NCBI RefSeq assembly: GCF_003859805.1
Contig: NZ_RQZG01000012.1
Span: 45,290-109,289 of the forward strand
Source: Arachnia propionica
GTDB taxonomy: Bacteria > Actinomycetota > Actinomycetes > Propionibacteriales > Propionibacteriaceae
Direction: 5' to 3'
DNA length: 64,000 nucleotides
In this document: positions 25,406 through 34,652 of the stretch, piece after piece
Layout: the number at the start of each line of letters is the position of its first letter
Position numbering within the stretch: the stretch's first letter is position 1
Notes under the pieces: generated by a model
Seen by the model: the letters and a program-made list of their open reading frames with translations, nothing else
Told to the model about the DNA's origin: nothing
Databases searched by the model: none
Translations under genes and position numbers: made by a program

Positions 25406-27892
25406 ATGTCCTGGGGTCCAGATGAGTTCCTCGCCCTCGTCGGTGGGACGGGGATCGATGAGGCCATCCGCGCTGTCCGTCAGCTGTCCGACGACGACCG
25501 TTCGGCTGCCGCCACGGGGCTGAGGAGGGCGCTGCCCCGGCTCGTCGAGGACATCGAGCCCGCCGTGCTCATGGTGGTGGCCGCTGGCATCGGGGCCAGC
25601 CCGGCCGAGGTCGTCCCGATCATCAGGACGGGCCTGCTCGGGTACCTCATGGACGACCCCGAGCACCTGGACCTCGTCCGGGATTCCTTCGCCGCACTCG
25701 GTCCTGACTGGGCGTTGGAGCTGCAGCGCAGGCTGCCCGGTCGCGACGTGGACTGGTTCCATGTCTGGTTGCTCGATGAGCTGATCCTCGCCCACGACCT
25801 GCCGCTGCCGACCCACCCCGGGTTCTGGCGGGAATGGCACTTCGGCGACGTGACCCCGCGGCCTGGCCGACGCTGGCAGGAGCACTTCATCGCCGCCTGT
25901 GCCGTGCCGAATGGCCTCGGCTGGAGGGACACCGACGCCTCCGGGTTCCTCGCCCGGCTGCGGGAGCACATGGCGGTGCTCCGTGCCGCGGAACCAGTCG
26001 ACGACGAGGCTCTGCTGCGGGCGCTGATCGAGGTCATCGCTCGCGGGGACGCGCGTGGCCCGCAGCGCACGGCACTCATCTGGGCGGAGGGGCTGGGGCT
26101 CGATCAGCTGTTCTGGGAGCGCCCCGACCTGTGGCTGCCTGCTCTCCCCGGTGCCGACGCGGCCGTCGTCGCCCGCGTCGTCGAACGGCTGCCCCAGCTC
26201 GACCTCGACGACGACCAGCTCACGATGCTGGCCACCGAGGTGCTGACCCGCCCACAGAGGACCCCGAAACGGGCCGTGGTCAAGGCCCTGGAGCGGGTGG
26301 CGGCGCCGTCGGAGCAGCTGTTGGAGGTGGTGGCGGCTGCCGCCCACGATGTGGATGCCACCGTGGCCAGTCGGGCCGCGACGTTGCTGGAGCGTTGGGG
26401 CCACGCCGCGACGACGGTGAGGCTCGGGCTGTGGCGGGAACCGACGGGGGCTGTGGTGGCGACGCCGGTGGTGCCGCTCACGGAGCCGGAGTTGTGGGCC
26501 GAGCTGGGGGACCTCCTCGCCGAGTCCGGTGAGGACGACCCGCTCCGCCACGAGCAGCTCCTGGCCGGACTCGTCGCGGTGGGGTGGGACCAGGGGCGTG
26601 AGGCGGTGTGGACCCGGTTGGGGGAGCTCCTCGAGACGGCATCCGAGAAGGTGCAGGAGCAGGAGCTGCGGTGGCTCATCCTGAATGACCGCCACGGCAC
26701 GTCGAACTTCGACGACGACCCCGACGGCGAGGGCTGCCGACAGGAGTGCTGCCACCCCAGCATCCTGGCCGACCAGATCATCAGCGTCCGCCACGAGGTC
26801 CACACCGGTGAGTTCCGGATGTGGGTGCAGCGGGCCCCGCTCAGCGAGTTCGTCGGCTGGCGCGCCCGCGAGGCCCTGGAGGCCATCGGCCGGGTGCCCT
26901 GCCTGTTGTCCACACCGACCCACACCGGGAACCGCGTGTGCTGGCAGGAGTTCCGGCAGCGGGTGGGGCGCTTCGTCGAGTGCGGCCAACCGTTGCTGCC
27001 CACCGATCTGCTCGTCGGGCTCGCCCGGATCGAGGGCATCGGGGACTGGGCGGATCTGGCGGAGGTCCCCGTCGGTGAGCAAGGGGTCGGGGTGGGGGAG
27101 GTGCTGGAGCTCTGGCTGCAGTTCCATCCGCCTGCCGAGCTGCGGTTCCGGGACGCGGTGGGGACCGTGACGCAGGCGCCGCGACGAGGCGTCGAGATCG
27201 AGGGCGATGAGCTGCGGGCCGCGGACCTGGTGGGCAACGGCAGCTCGTGGAGTCGTACCTTCTGGCCTCGCCCGAGGGTGCACGGTGAACATGCGGCGGC
27301 GATGGGATTCCTGCCCGCCCATCCATCGCGCCCGGCCGTCGAGGTGCTGACCCGACTTCCCGAGGTGGGGGCCGCGACCACCACCTCTCACCTGGAGCTA
27401 CTGCTCGGTTCCGCGTTCCAGTGTGGGCCGGTGACGGCCCTGGCTGCCGTGGCCGCCGTCGATCACGTGACCCCTGCCCACCGGGACCGGATCGCCGGTG
27501 CCCTGTTGGCGGCCTGGGATGAGGGCCGGCTCTCCCCGGAGGACCTCGCGGAACCGTGGCGGTGCGGCTGGGCCGACGAACTGCGCCTCGGCTCCCATCA
27601 GCGTCAGGTGGCCCTGCTCGTCGCGCTGGCGGAGGCGACGGGGTTGGCGCTGGTCTGGCCGTCGTTGGTGGCGCTGGCGGAGCGCGTCGCGGCCCCGGAA
27701 CGTCCGCCGAGCAGCGCCGGGCTGATCCTGGAGACGCTGCTGCGCTTCCTACCGGAGGTAGCCGGACACGTGACGGTCGATCTCCCGAGCGTCGCCGCGC
27801 TGGCCGGACGCAAGGGCAGCTCGAAGGCGATCAGGACAGCGCGTCTGGTTGCCAATGCGGTGCAGATGAGGGAGGAGACGGAAGAATCCTGA
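25406..27892 (+). CDS. Large HEAT-like helical protein, possibly DUF6493 family
   Basis: An 828-aa cytoplasmic protein with no signal peptide. The start ATG at 25406 follows GAGGAGG; the frame upstream is open but unlike a protein. The sequence is a long series of Leu/Ala/Arg-rich amphipathic helices like HEAT repeats. The C-terminal part (DRIAGALLAAWDEGRLSPED and ARLVANAV) resembles actinobacterial DUF6493 proteins, an assignment made from memory. DUF6493 genes often accompany SWIM zinc-finger or MoxR genes, which are absent here. A Cys/His group (CRQECCHPSI, near nt 26740) could bind metal. The function is unknown. Confidence 0.6.
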   Translation: MSWGPDEFLALVGGTGIDEAIRAVRQLSDDDRSAAATGLRRALPRLVEDIEPAVLMVVAAGIGASPAEVVPIIRTGLLGYLMDDPEHLDLVRDSFAALGPDWALELQRRLPGRDVDWFHVWLLDELILAHDLPLPTHPGFWREWHFGDVTPRPGRRWQEHFIAACAVPNGLGWRDTDASGFLARLREHMAVLRAAEPVDDEALLRALIEVIARGDARGPQRTALIWAEGLGLDQLFWERPDLWLPALPGADAAVVARVVERLPQLDLDDDQLTMLATEVLTRPQRTPKRAVVKALERVAAPSEQLLEVVAAAAHDVDATVASRAATLLERWGHAATTVRLGLWREPTGAVVATPVVPLTEPELWAELGDLLAESGEDDPLRHEQLLAGLVAVGWDQGREAVWTRLGELLETASEKVQEQELRWLILNDRHGTSNFDDDPDGEGCRQECCHPSILADQIISVRHEVHTGEFRMWVQRAPLSEFVGWRAREALEAIGRVPCLLSTPTHTGNRVCWQEFRQRVGRFVECGQPLLPTDLLVGLARIEGIGDWADLAEVPVGEQGVGVGEVLELWLQFHPPAELRFRDAVGTVTQAPRRGVEIEGDELRAADLVGNGSSWSRTFWPRPRVHGEHAAAMGFLPAHPSRPAVEVLTRLPEVGAATTTSHLELLLGSAFQCGPVTALAAVAAVDHVTPAHRDRIAGALLAAWDEGRLSPEDLAEPWRCGWADELRLGSHQRQVALLVALAEATGLALVWPSLVALAERVAAPERPPSSAGLILETLLRFLPEVAGHVTVDLPSVAALAGRKGSSKAIRTARLVANAVQMREETEES

Positions 27893-27894
27893 GA

Positions 27895-27937
27895 TGAAAC
27901 GTTGTCAGATATAGTTGTCTATGCGCGATTTGTTTCA
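27895..27937. promoter_or_regulatory. abiE promoter region with inverted and direct repeats
   Basis: TGAAAC (27895) and GTTTCA (27932) flank two direct GTTGTC copies at 27901 and 27914, and GATATAGT could serve as -10. AbiEi antitoxins repress their own promoter through repeats, so these are likely operator sites. Confidence 0.4.
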
Positions 27938-27951
27938 CCAGGGAGATGGTC

Positions 27952-28506
27952 ATGAGTGTGGTGACTCCAGCCTCGGCGGCAAAGAACGGCCTGTCTCGCA
28001 GTGGCCTCTACCGTGCTGCACGGGCAGGGAGGTATGACCGGATCGCTCGGGGTGTCTATCTGTCCTCGGCAGCTGTTGCGGACTGGGACCTCGTCGAAGC
28101 GGCGGCGCGGCGCCCAGATGCGACGATCTGCCTCATCTCGGCGCTCGTGCAGCACGACCTGAGTGATGCCATCCCTGAGAGCCTTGATGTGGCGATCCCC
28201 CGTGGGGCTCGGCCTCCGGCGACCAAGGCTGCCATCGCCTGGCATCACTTCGATGTGGCCAGCTTCGAGCTCGGGCGCGTGGACATGGTGATCCCCGGTG
28301 TGGACCTGTCGATAGGTATCTACTCCCCTGAGCGCTGCATCGTGGATGCCTTCCGGTTGCGCGGCCAGTTCGGGTACGAGACAGCACGCGACGCGCTCAA
28401 GGAGTGGCTGCGGCGCGGTGGCAAGCCAGCTGACCTGATGGATATCGCGCAGCAGCTGCCGAGGGCAAGAACTCCTGTCCTGCGAGCCTTGGAGTTGTTG
28501 GCGTGA
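27952..28506 (+). CDS. abiEi: AbiEi-type antitoxin (type IV toxin-antitoxin)
   Basis: A 184-aa protein with an N-terminal winged-helix (SRSGLYRAARAGRYDRIARGVYL) and a C-terminal AbiEi domain (ICLISALVQHDLSDAIPESLDVAIPRG). This is the standard layout of antitoxins that repress their own operon and counter the AbiEii nucleotidyltransferase toxin. The start at 27952 is chosen over the ATG two codons earlier because GGGAG stands five bases before it. The stop overlaps the AbiEii GTG start as GTGA. The domain structure is complete, so the antitoxin can be functional although its toxin partner is not. Base composition is lower in GC than the neighbours, which hints at transfer. Confidence 0.85.
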   Translation: MSVVTPASAAKNGLSRSGLYRAARAGRYDRIARGVYLSSAAVADWDLVEAAARRPDATICLISALVQHDLSDAIPESLDVAIPRGARPPATKAAIAWHHFDVASFELGRVDMVIPGVDLSIGIYSPERCIVDAFRLRGQFGYETARDALKEWLRRGGKPADLMDIAQQLPRARTPVLRALELLA

Positions 28507-29292
28507 CCCGAGGGGAAGAAGTGTTCCGTGCCTTTCAGGCGAAGGCACGCTCTGATGCTGCCAGACAAGGCGGTCCGACTCCGACGCAGGAGTACTTGAC
28601 CCGTCATCTCTTGGAGTCTTTCCTTGACCGACTCAGTCACTCCGCGCACGGCGAGGGACATTGATGCCAACGCTGTCGGCGCAGAAGTTTCTCCTGAGTA
28701 CTTGGCGCATGTGCTTGTTGACCTGGCGCGGATGTCAGAAGAGGACGGCGTGGAGTTTGATCTGGGCTCCATGAGTGTTCAGGAGATTCGTGAGCAGGGT
28801 GAGCATCCTGGCTGCAGGGTCCGCCTACGGGCTACCATCGGCCCATGGCAGGGAGTGGCTGCATGGGACGTCACCACAGGAGCCCCGATCATCCCTCCGC
28901 CACGGCTAGTGACGATTGATCGCCTGCTTGGTGATCCCTTTCGAGTGCGCGGCTACGCTGTGGAAGGCATCATTGCGGAAAAGGTTGTCACCATCTTTGG
29001 GCGTGGAATCTCCAGCACCAGATGGCGAGATCTGGTTGACATCGTGCGGCTCTGTGAGCGTGGTTTTGATTCCGGAGAACTGCGGCGCTCGGTCGAGAAG
29101 GTGGCTCAATTTCGTGGAGTTCTCGTGGGAAGCGTTGCTGAAACTCTCAAGGGATACGGAATGGCGGGACAGCGAAAATGGGCGGCATGGCGGCGTAAGG
29201 AGGGGCTTGAGGCTGTCAGTCAAGCCAGTCTGGAAGATCAGGCCATGCTGGTGGCGGGGTTCATGGACCCGATCCTCGGAAAGCAGGCGTAG
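28503..29292 (+). pseudogene. abiEii: AbiEii nucleotidyltransferase toxin, broken by deletion and frameshift
   Basis: From GTG 28503 the frame reads a normal AbiEii N-terminus (EYLTRHLLESFLDRLSHS) but stops at about 28663. The rest of the toxin continues in the +1 frame from about 28640 (PRTARDIDANAVG) to 29292, including the helical C-terminus. Between SHS and PRTARDID the usual KGG-containing segment (the GS/GG motif of the nucleotidyltransferase site) is missing, while the DID metal-binding pair remains. A small deletion has removed the nucleotide-binding motif and shifted the frame. The TTG at 28624 could start a 222-aa product, but it would lack the motif and should be inactive. Confidence 0.75.
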
Positions 29293-29358
29293 GGGGCGTG
29301 AGGGCCTCTCGGCGGAAATGCTGACAGATGGGTGGTGCCTGTGGGTGAAGTTGTTGAG

Positions 29359-29411
29359 CTCAGCTGATCCCCCTGCTCGCCAGGTGGGCGTCGATGACGG
29401 TGCCGAGGTTC
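29359..29411 (-). pseudogene. 53-bp remnant of a tetR gene 3' end
   Basis: This stretch matches bases 38791-38842, the last codons of the intact TetR gene, with about five differences in 53 positions. Nothing else of a TetR gene is recognisable in the 197-bp gap between the AbiE pair and the ROK gene. Confidence 0.6.
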
Positions 29412-29489
29412 TTGGGTGCCCCTCGCGCCCGGTCGGTGAGGTGCTGACCCGGCCGCCCTGGACTGGGGTGGTTGTTGCGTGCCGTGGCG

Positions 29490-30770
29490 TCAGTCCTCCT
29501 GCGTCCAGTCCTTGAGGGTGGTCGGGGTGCCCTGGGCGAGCCACTTCGACAGCATCTCCGGGGCCAGGAGCTCGTCGATGACGGTGAAGGCCAGGCCGAT
29601 CAGTCCGGCCCGGTCCCCGAGGGGTGAGGTGACGATGAGGAGCGAGCGGGTGGCCAAGGGCAGGGAGCGCGCCAGCACGGCCCGTCGGATGGTCGCCAGG
29701 TACAGGTCGAGCGAGCGGCCCACCCGCCCGCCGACGACGACCACCGACGGGTTGAACATGCTCACCATGCCTGCGAGCGCCTCCCCGACGGCCAGGGCGG
29801 ATCGGGACAACATGTCGATGGCGACGGGATCGCCGAAGAGCGCGGCCTCGACGATGAGGCCCACGTCGAGGGGTCGGTCGGCCTCGAGGGCACTCCGGAG
29901 ATGGGTGCTGCGGTCATCCCGGGCCAGGGTCCGGGCGTCCCTGACCAGCGCGCCACCCCCGGCCAGGGCCTCCAGGCAGCCGTTGTTCCCGCACCGGCAG
30001 ACGACGTCGGTCCGGGTGCCGACGGCCAGGTGCCCGATGTCGCCCGCAGCGCCCTGCGCGCCCCTATGGATCCGGCCTCGTGAGAACAGCCCGGAGCCGA
30101 TGCCTGTCCCGACCTTGACGTAGATGACGTCCTGGTGCCCTTGGGCCACCCCGGCACGCACCTCGCCGGTGGCCATCGCGTTGACGTCGTTGTCGACCCA
30201 CGCGGCACACCGATAGCGTGCCTCGAAGAACTCCCGGACGTCGAAACCGTCCCACCCCGGCATGATCGGTGGGGCCACCGGCTTCCCGGTCGCCCATTCG
30301 ACGGGGCCGGGCAGGCCGATTCCCACGCCCCACACGGATGCGGCGGGTAGATCGCCCAGCAGCCCGTCCAGCAGCGCACCGACATACCCCAGGGTGGCCA
30401 CCGGGCCCTCCTTGACGTCCACCGGGGCCTCCAGCGTCGAGACGAGGTGGCCGGAGAGGTCGGCGACGCCGACCTCGCACGTCGTGGCCCCGATCTCGGC
30501 CACCAGGATGTGTCCCGCGTCGGCCTTGAACCGGAGTTCCCGAGGGGCGCGCCCGCCCGTGGAGGCCCCCAGCTGCCCTTCGGCCAGCAGGCCGGCCTGG
30601 ATGAGCTGATCCACCCGGTCGGCGACCACGTTGCGGGCGAGCCCGGATTGGCGGCTGATCTCGGGACGGGTCCTGGCGCTGCCCAGACGGACCAGGTTCA
30701 GGACGTCCGTCAGGGTTCGCATCTGCTCGGACACGGTGCTGAGAAGGGGTTTTGGGTCCACTGCGCTCAC
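29490..30770 (-). CDS. ROK-family transcriptional repressor
   Basis: A 426-aa NagC/XylR-type regulator: N-terminal winged helix (PEISRQSGLARNVVADRVDQLIQAGLL, residues about 35-62), then a ROK sugar-kinase-like domain with the phosphate-binding strand LVAEIGATTCEVGVADL and the zinc motif CRCGNNGCLE. The GTG at 30770 touches its purine stretch; the GTG at 30761, preceded by AAAGGTGAG, is an equally good start. It is divergent from a ribose-type ABC/dehydrogenase operon, and the two start codons are only 138 bases apart, so it very likely controls that operon by binding the imported sugar or its product. Confidence 0.85.
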   Translation of the reverse strand: MSAVDPKPLLSTVSEQMRTLTDVLNLVRLGSARTRPEISRQSGLARNVVADRVDQLIQAGLLAEGQLGASTGGRAPRELRFKADAGHILVAEIGATTCEVGVADLSGHLVSTLEAPVDVKEGPVATLGYVGALLDGLLGDLPAASVWGVGIGLPGPVEWATGKPVAPPIMPGWDGFDVREFFEARYRCAAWVDNDVNAMATGEVRAGVAQGHQDVIYVKVGTGIGSGLFSRGRIHRGAQGAAGDIGHLAVGTRTDVVCRCGNNGCLEALAGGGALVRDARTLARDDRSTHLRSALEADRPLDVGLIVEAALFGDPVAIDMLSRSALAVGEALAGMVSMFNPSVVVVGGRVGRSLDLYLATIRRAVLARSLPLATRSLLIVTSPLGDRAGLIGLAFTVIDELLAPEMLSKWLAQGTPTTLKDWTQED

Positions 30771-30843
30771 CTTTCAGGTCATCCGTCCGGAGGTGCCCTG
30801 GCTATGACTCACTCGTGCAACACGGCCCGGAGTCTACCAAGAG

Positions 30844-30872
30844 TTGACTTTGGTCTTTCAGATACTTAAGAT
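30844..30872 (+). promoter_or_regulatory. Promoter of the ROK-linked ABC operon
   Basis: TTGACT (30844-30849) and TAAGAT (30867-30872) are separated by 17 bases, a good vegetative promoter for this group. It lies 36 bases before the binding-protein start. The surrounding CCAAGAG...CTTTGG imperfect inverted repeat overlaps the -35 box and could be the ROK operator. Confidence 0.65.
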
Positions 30873-30908
30873 CGCATGACACAAGCCAAAGCAAGCCAAA
30901 GGAGTCAC

Positions 30909-32075
30909 ATGCTTAGGTTCATCAGTCCCCTCATTCGCCCCCTGGCCGTGGTCGCGACGTTCGCGGTGCTGCTCACGGGGTGCTCCACGAAGGGCGGGGC
31001 CACCTCCACCTCCAACAGTGAGGTCGACGCCAAGGTCGATGCCGCGCTCAAGAAGCTCGAAGGTACGGTCCTCAGCAAGGGGCCGCACGACGAGGAACCT
31101 GCCACGGCCGACACCGCAGAGCTCAGCGACGACGAGATCGCCGAGGTCAAGGCACTGGGGGCGACGGCGGCCATCGTCATGCACTACGGCGGAAACGACT
31201 GGTCCAACGCCCAGGTGGATGGTCTGCGCGCCGAGTTCGAGAGGCTCGGGATCGAGGTCGTCGCGGTGACCGACGCGAACTTCAAACCCGACAAGCAGGT
31301 GTCCGACATCGAGACCGTCCTGAGCAAGGAACCGGACATCATCGTCTCGATCCCCACTGACCCGGTGGCGACCGCGTCGGCCTACAAGAAGGCAGCCGAC
31401 GCCGGGGTGAAGCTCGTCTTCATGGACAATTCGCCCCAGGGTCTGAAGGCAGGCGAGGACTACGTCTCCGTGGTGTCGGCGGACAACCACGGCAACGGGG
31501 TGGTCTCCGCCCATCTCATGGCCAAGGCGCTCGGTGGAGCGGGCAAGATCGGCGTGATCCATCACGAGGCCGACTTCTTCGTCACCACGCAGCGTCACGA
31601 CGGGTTCACCTCGACGATCAAGGCCGAGTACCCCGACATCGAGATCGTCGCCGAGCAGGGCATCGCAGGCCCCGACTTCGCAGGAGACGCCCAGGCCGCT
31701 GCCAACGCGATGCTGAACCGGCACCCCGACCTGGCCGGGATCTGGGCGGTGTGGGACGTGCCCGCGGAGGGCGTGATGGCCGCGGCCCGGGCCTCAGGCC
31801 GCAAGGACCTGAAGATCGCCACCCAGGACCTCGGGAAGAACGTGGGCATCGGGCTGGCCAAGAACGAGCTGATCGTCGGGCTCGGGGCGCAGCGTCCCTA
31901 CGACCAGGGGGTCACCGAGGCCAGGTTGGCGGCCGGGGCGCTGATCGGGAAGGAGGCGGCCCCCTACGTCGCCCTGCCCGCCCTGCCCGTGCAGCACGCC
32001 AACGTGCTCGAGGCCTGGAAACAGGTCTACCAGAAGGACGCCCCGGAGGACCTGGCCGGTGCCTTCGAGCAGTGA
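30909..32075 (+). CDS. Ribose-type ABC sugar-binding lipoprotein
   Basis: A 388-aa periplasmic-binding-protein-like lipoprotein (RbsB fold, CUT2 class). The start at 30909 has AAAGGAG directly upstream. The signal peptide ends with LLTGC, Cys25. The mature domain shows PEDIIVSIPTDPVATASAYKKA-like strand order (PDIIVSIPTDPVA), VVSADNHGNG and GIWAVWDVPAEGVMAAA, typical of sugar-binding proteins. A linker of about 90 residues rich in Lys/Glu after the Cys is longer than usual. It is the first gene of a seven-gene unit with ATPase and permease. Confidence 0.88.
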   Translation: MLRFISPLIRPLAVVATFAVLLTGCSTKGGATSTSNSEVDAKVDAALKKLEGTVLSKGPHDEEPATADTAELSDDEIAEVKALGATAAIVMHYGGNDWSNAQVDGLRAEFERLGIEVVAVTDANFKPDKQVSDIETVLSKEPDIIVSIPTDPVATASAYKKAADAGVKLVFMDNSPQGLKAGEDYVSVVSADNHGNGVVSAHLMAKALGGAGKIGVIHHEADFFVTTQRHDGFTSTIKAEYPDIEIVAEQGIAGPDFAGDAQAAANAMLNRHPDLAGIWAVWDVPAEGVMAAARASGRKDLKIATQDLGKNVGIGLAKNELIVGLGAQRPYDQGVTEARLAAGALIGKEAAPYVALPALPVQHANVLEAWKQVYQKDAPEDLAGAFEQ

Positions 32076-32125
32076 GGCCGACGCGACGGTGAACACACCA
32101 TCTCGTCAGTGACAAGGAGGAAGTG

Positions 32126-33661
32126 ATGACTGTTCGTCCAGACCCCGAACCGGCTCCCGTCGAGCCATCCCCCCTCGTGCAGATGCGTGGTATCAGCAAG
32201 TCCTTCCATGGTGTCCCTGTGCTGGTCGATGTCGATCTCGAGATCCTGCCCGGAGAGGTCCACGCACTCGCCGGTGGCAACGGCGCGGGCAAGTCCACGC
32301 TGATGAAGATCCTCCAGGGGGTCCACCCCCGGGATGCCGGTGAGATCGAGATCGACGGGCGGCACGTGGAGCTGAGGTCGATCCATGACGCGAGGGCGGC
32401 CGGAATCGGGATGGTCTTCCAGGAGTTCAGCCTGGTTCCCAGCCTGACCGTGGCCCAGAACATCTTCCTCACGGCGGAGCCCACCGGGACCGCTGGGCTG
32501 ATCGACGACAAGGAGGCACGACGCCGAGCGGCCCGGCTCTTCGAGGACATGGGGGTGGCCATCGACCCCGCGGCCACCGTGGAGAGCCTGCCGACCGCCC
32601 TGTGGCAGCTGACCGAGATCGCCAAGGCCCTGTCCCGGGAAGCACGGGTGCTGATCATGGACGAGCCCACGGCCAGCCTCGCCAGGCATGAGGTCGAGGC
32701 GCTGTTCGAGCTGATCGAACGCCTCAAGCAGCGGGGCATCTCCACCGTCTACATCTCCCACCGCATGGACGAGGTCTACCGCATCGCCGACCGCATCACG
32801 ATCCTTCGGGACGGGAAACGGCTTCTCACCGAGCCCCTGAGCTCCGTGACCCCGGAAGAGATCGTCGAAGGGATCGTGGGGCGACGTGTCGAGGGGGCCC
32901 TCGAGTACCGGGAACGGGAGCAGGCCGTCGGCGACGACGTCCTGCTGGAGGCCGTCGACCTCCGGGCGGGCAACCGGGTCAACGGGGTCTCGTTCCAGCT
33001 GCGTCGCGGGGAGATCATCGGGTTGGCGGGCCTCATGGGCAGCGGCCGGACGGAACTGGCCCGCTGCCTCTTCGGCATCGACCGCCCGGACTCCGGGGAG
33101 ATCCGTGTCGACGGCCACGCGGTGGATGTGCAGAGTCCCCGCGCAGCGGTGGCGGCAGGCATGGCCCTCATCCCCGAGGACAGACGCGACCAGGGCCTGG
33201 TGCTCGATCACTCGATCCGAGAGAACATCCTGCTTCCCCTCCTCGACCGCGTCCGCTCCGGTCCACTGCTGGATCACGGCGCGGGGAAACGGCTCGCCGC
33301 CGACCTCATCTCCCGGTTCTCGGTGAAGGTGGTGGATGCCGACAAACCGGTTCGGACCCTCTCCGGCGGCAACCAGCAGAAGGTGGTGATCGCCAAATGG
33401 CTCGGTACCGAACCCAAGGTTCTCATCATGGATGAACCCACGGCCGGTGTGGACATCGGGACCAAGTCCGAGATCGTCACCATCATCCGCGGGCTGGCGG
33501 ACTCCGGGTGCGGTGTCATCGTCATCTCATCCGAGTACCCGGAGCTCCTTGCGGTCAGCGACCGGGTGCTGATCCTGCGCGGAGGTCAGATCGTGAGGGA
33601 ACTCGAGCGATCTGAGATCCCGGACGAAGAAACTCTTCAACTCGCTGTACTAGGAGTCTGA
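32126..33661 (+). CDS. Ribose-type ABC transporter ATPase (RbsA/MglA-like, two domains)
   Basis: A 511-aa tandem ATP-binding protein. The first domain has Walker [12 protein letters not shown] and Walker B VLIMDEPTASL. The second has a degenerate Walker A (LMGSGRTELAR), as is usual in this family, the signature [15 protein letters not shown] and Walker B VLIMDEPTAGVDIG. The ATG at 32126 follows AAGGAGG; a GTG three bases earlier is the alternative. It energises uptake by the binding protein upstream and the permease four bases downstream. Confidence 0.92.
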   Translation: MTVRPDPEPAPVEPSPLVQMRGISKSFHGVPVLVDVDLEILPGEVHALAGGNGAGKSTLMKILQGVHPRDAGEIEIDGRHVELRSIHDARAAGIGMVFQEFSLVPSLTVAQNIFLTAEPTGTAGLIDDKEARRRAARLFEDMGVAIDPAATVESLPTALWQLTEIAKALSREARVLIMDEPTASLARHEVEALFELIERLKQRGISTVYISHRMDEVYRIADRITILRDGKRLLTEPLSSVTPEEIVEGIVGRRVEGALEYREREQAVGDDVLLEAVDLRAGNRVNGVSFQLRRGEIIGLAGLMGSGRTELARCLFGIDRPDSGEIRVDGHAVDVQSPRAAVAAGMALIPEDRRDQGLVLDHSIRENILLPLLDRVRSGPLLDHGAGKRLAADLISRFSVKVVDADKPVRTLSGGNQQKVVIAKWLGTEPKVLIMDEPTAGVDIGTKSEIVTIIRGLADSGCGVIVISSEYPELLAVSDRVLILRGGQIVRELERSEIPDEETLQLAVLGV

Positions 33662-33664
33662 CAC

Positions 33665-34648
33665 ATGTCCAATTCAACAACCGCGTCGCCCACGACCGAG
33701 GGGGTGCCGCTGCTGGCGCGAAGGCTCAGTTCGCTGGACTGGCGTCGCTACATCATCTACATGGCCTTCGCCGTGGTGTTCCTGCTGTTCGCGGTGACCC
33801 TGGGGAACTCCGGTTTCCTCTCCCAGAACAACCTGCTCAACATCTTCCGTCAGACCGCGACGATCTCGGTGATCGCGGTGGGCATGACCTTCGTGATCGC
33901 CTGTGCCGAGATCGACCTGAGCGTCGGGTCGGTGGCCGGGTTGTCGAGTGTGGTCAGCGCGATGACCATCGCGTCCTACGGGCTGATCCCGGGGATCATC
34001 GCCGGACTCGCCGTCGGGGCCGTCGTCGGAGCGACCAACGGTGCGCTGGTCAGCCTCCTGGGGATCCCGTCGTTCCTCGTGACCCTGGGCATGCTGGGCA
34101 TCGCCTTCGGTGTCGCCCAGTGGATCACGGCCTCGGCCCCGCAGCCCATCCTCGACGACACCTTCAACACGATCTTCGGTGGCGGCGACATCGGTCCGAT
34201 CCCCGGACTGATGATCTGGATGATCCTCGCGGTGACGGTCGGTGCGATCGTCCTCAACCGCACCAGGTTCGGGCGCCAGGTGCTGGCCACCGGAGGGAAC
34301 CGCACCGCAGCGGAGTTCACCGGGATCAACACCAGGCGGATCAAGTTCTCCGTCCTCCTGATCTCCGGAGTCGCGGCATCCCTGGCGGGCATGCTCTACG
34401 CGGGACGACTCCAGTCGGGGCGTTTCCAGTGGGGCGCCGGTGATGAACTCTCCGCGATCGCCGCCGTCATCCTCGGAGGAACGAGCCTCTTCGGTGGTTC
34501 CGGCGCCATCGTCGGGACCCTGATGGGAGCCCTGCTGATCGGACTCATCAACAACGGACTGATCCTGGCCGGTCTCGACTCCAGCCAGCAGCAGGTGATC
34601 CGTGGCGTCATCATCATCCTCGCCGTCGCCCTGGCCCGGAAGAAGTGA
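33665..34648 (+). CDS. Ribose-type ABC permease (RbsC-like)
   Basis: A 327-aa membrane protein with 8-10 hydrophobic segments. The family signature FVIACAEIDLSVGSVAGLSSVV is at residues about 75-98, and RTRFGRQVLATGGNRTAAEFTGI is the cytoplasmic loop. It starts three bases after the ATPase stop. It is probably a homodimeric pore for the same unknown sugar or polyol. Confidence 0.92.
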   Translation: MSNSTTASPTTEGVPLLARRLSSLDWRRYIIYMAFAVVFLLFAVTLGNSGFLSQNNLLNIFRQTATISVIAVGMTFVIACAEIDLSVGSVAGLSSVVSAMTIASYGLIPGIIAGLAVGAVVGATNGALVSLLGIPSFLVTLGMLGIAFGVAQWITASAPQPILDDTFNTIFGGGDIGPIPGLMIWMILAVTVGAIVLNRTRFGRQVLATGGNRTAAEFTGINTRRIKFSVLLISGVAASLAGMLYAGRLQSGRFQWGAGDELSAIAAVILGGTSLFGGSGAIVGTLMGALLIGLINNGLILAGLDSSQQQVIRGVIIILAVALARKK

Positions 34649-34652
34649 TCCC

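Noticed and set aside
24692..27391. 899-codon antisense open frame over the orphan helical protein
   Set aside because: Composition is low-complexity Pro/Arg/Gly/His, and the plus strand has a good start, ribosome-binding site and helical pattern.
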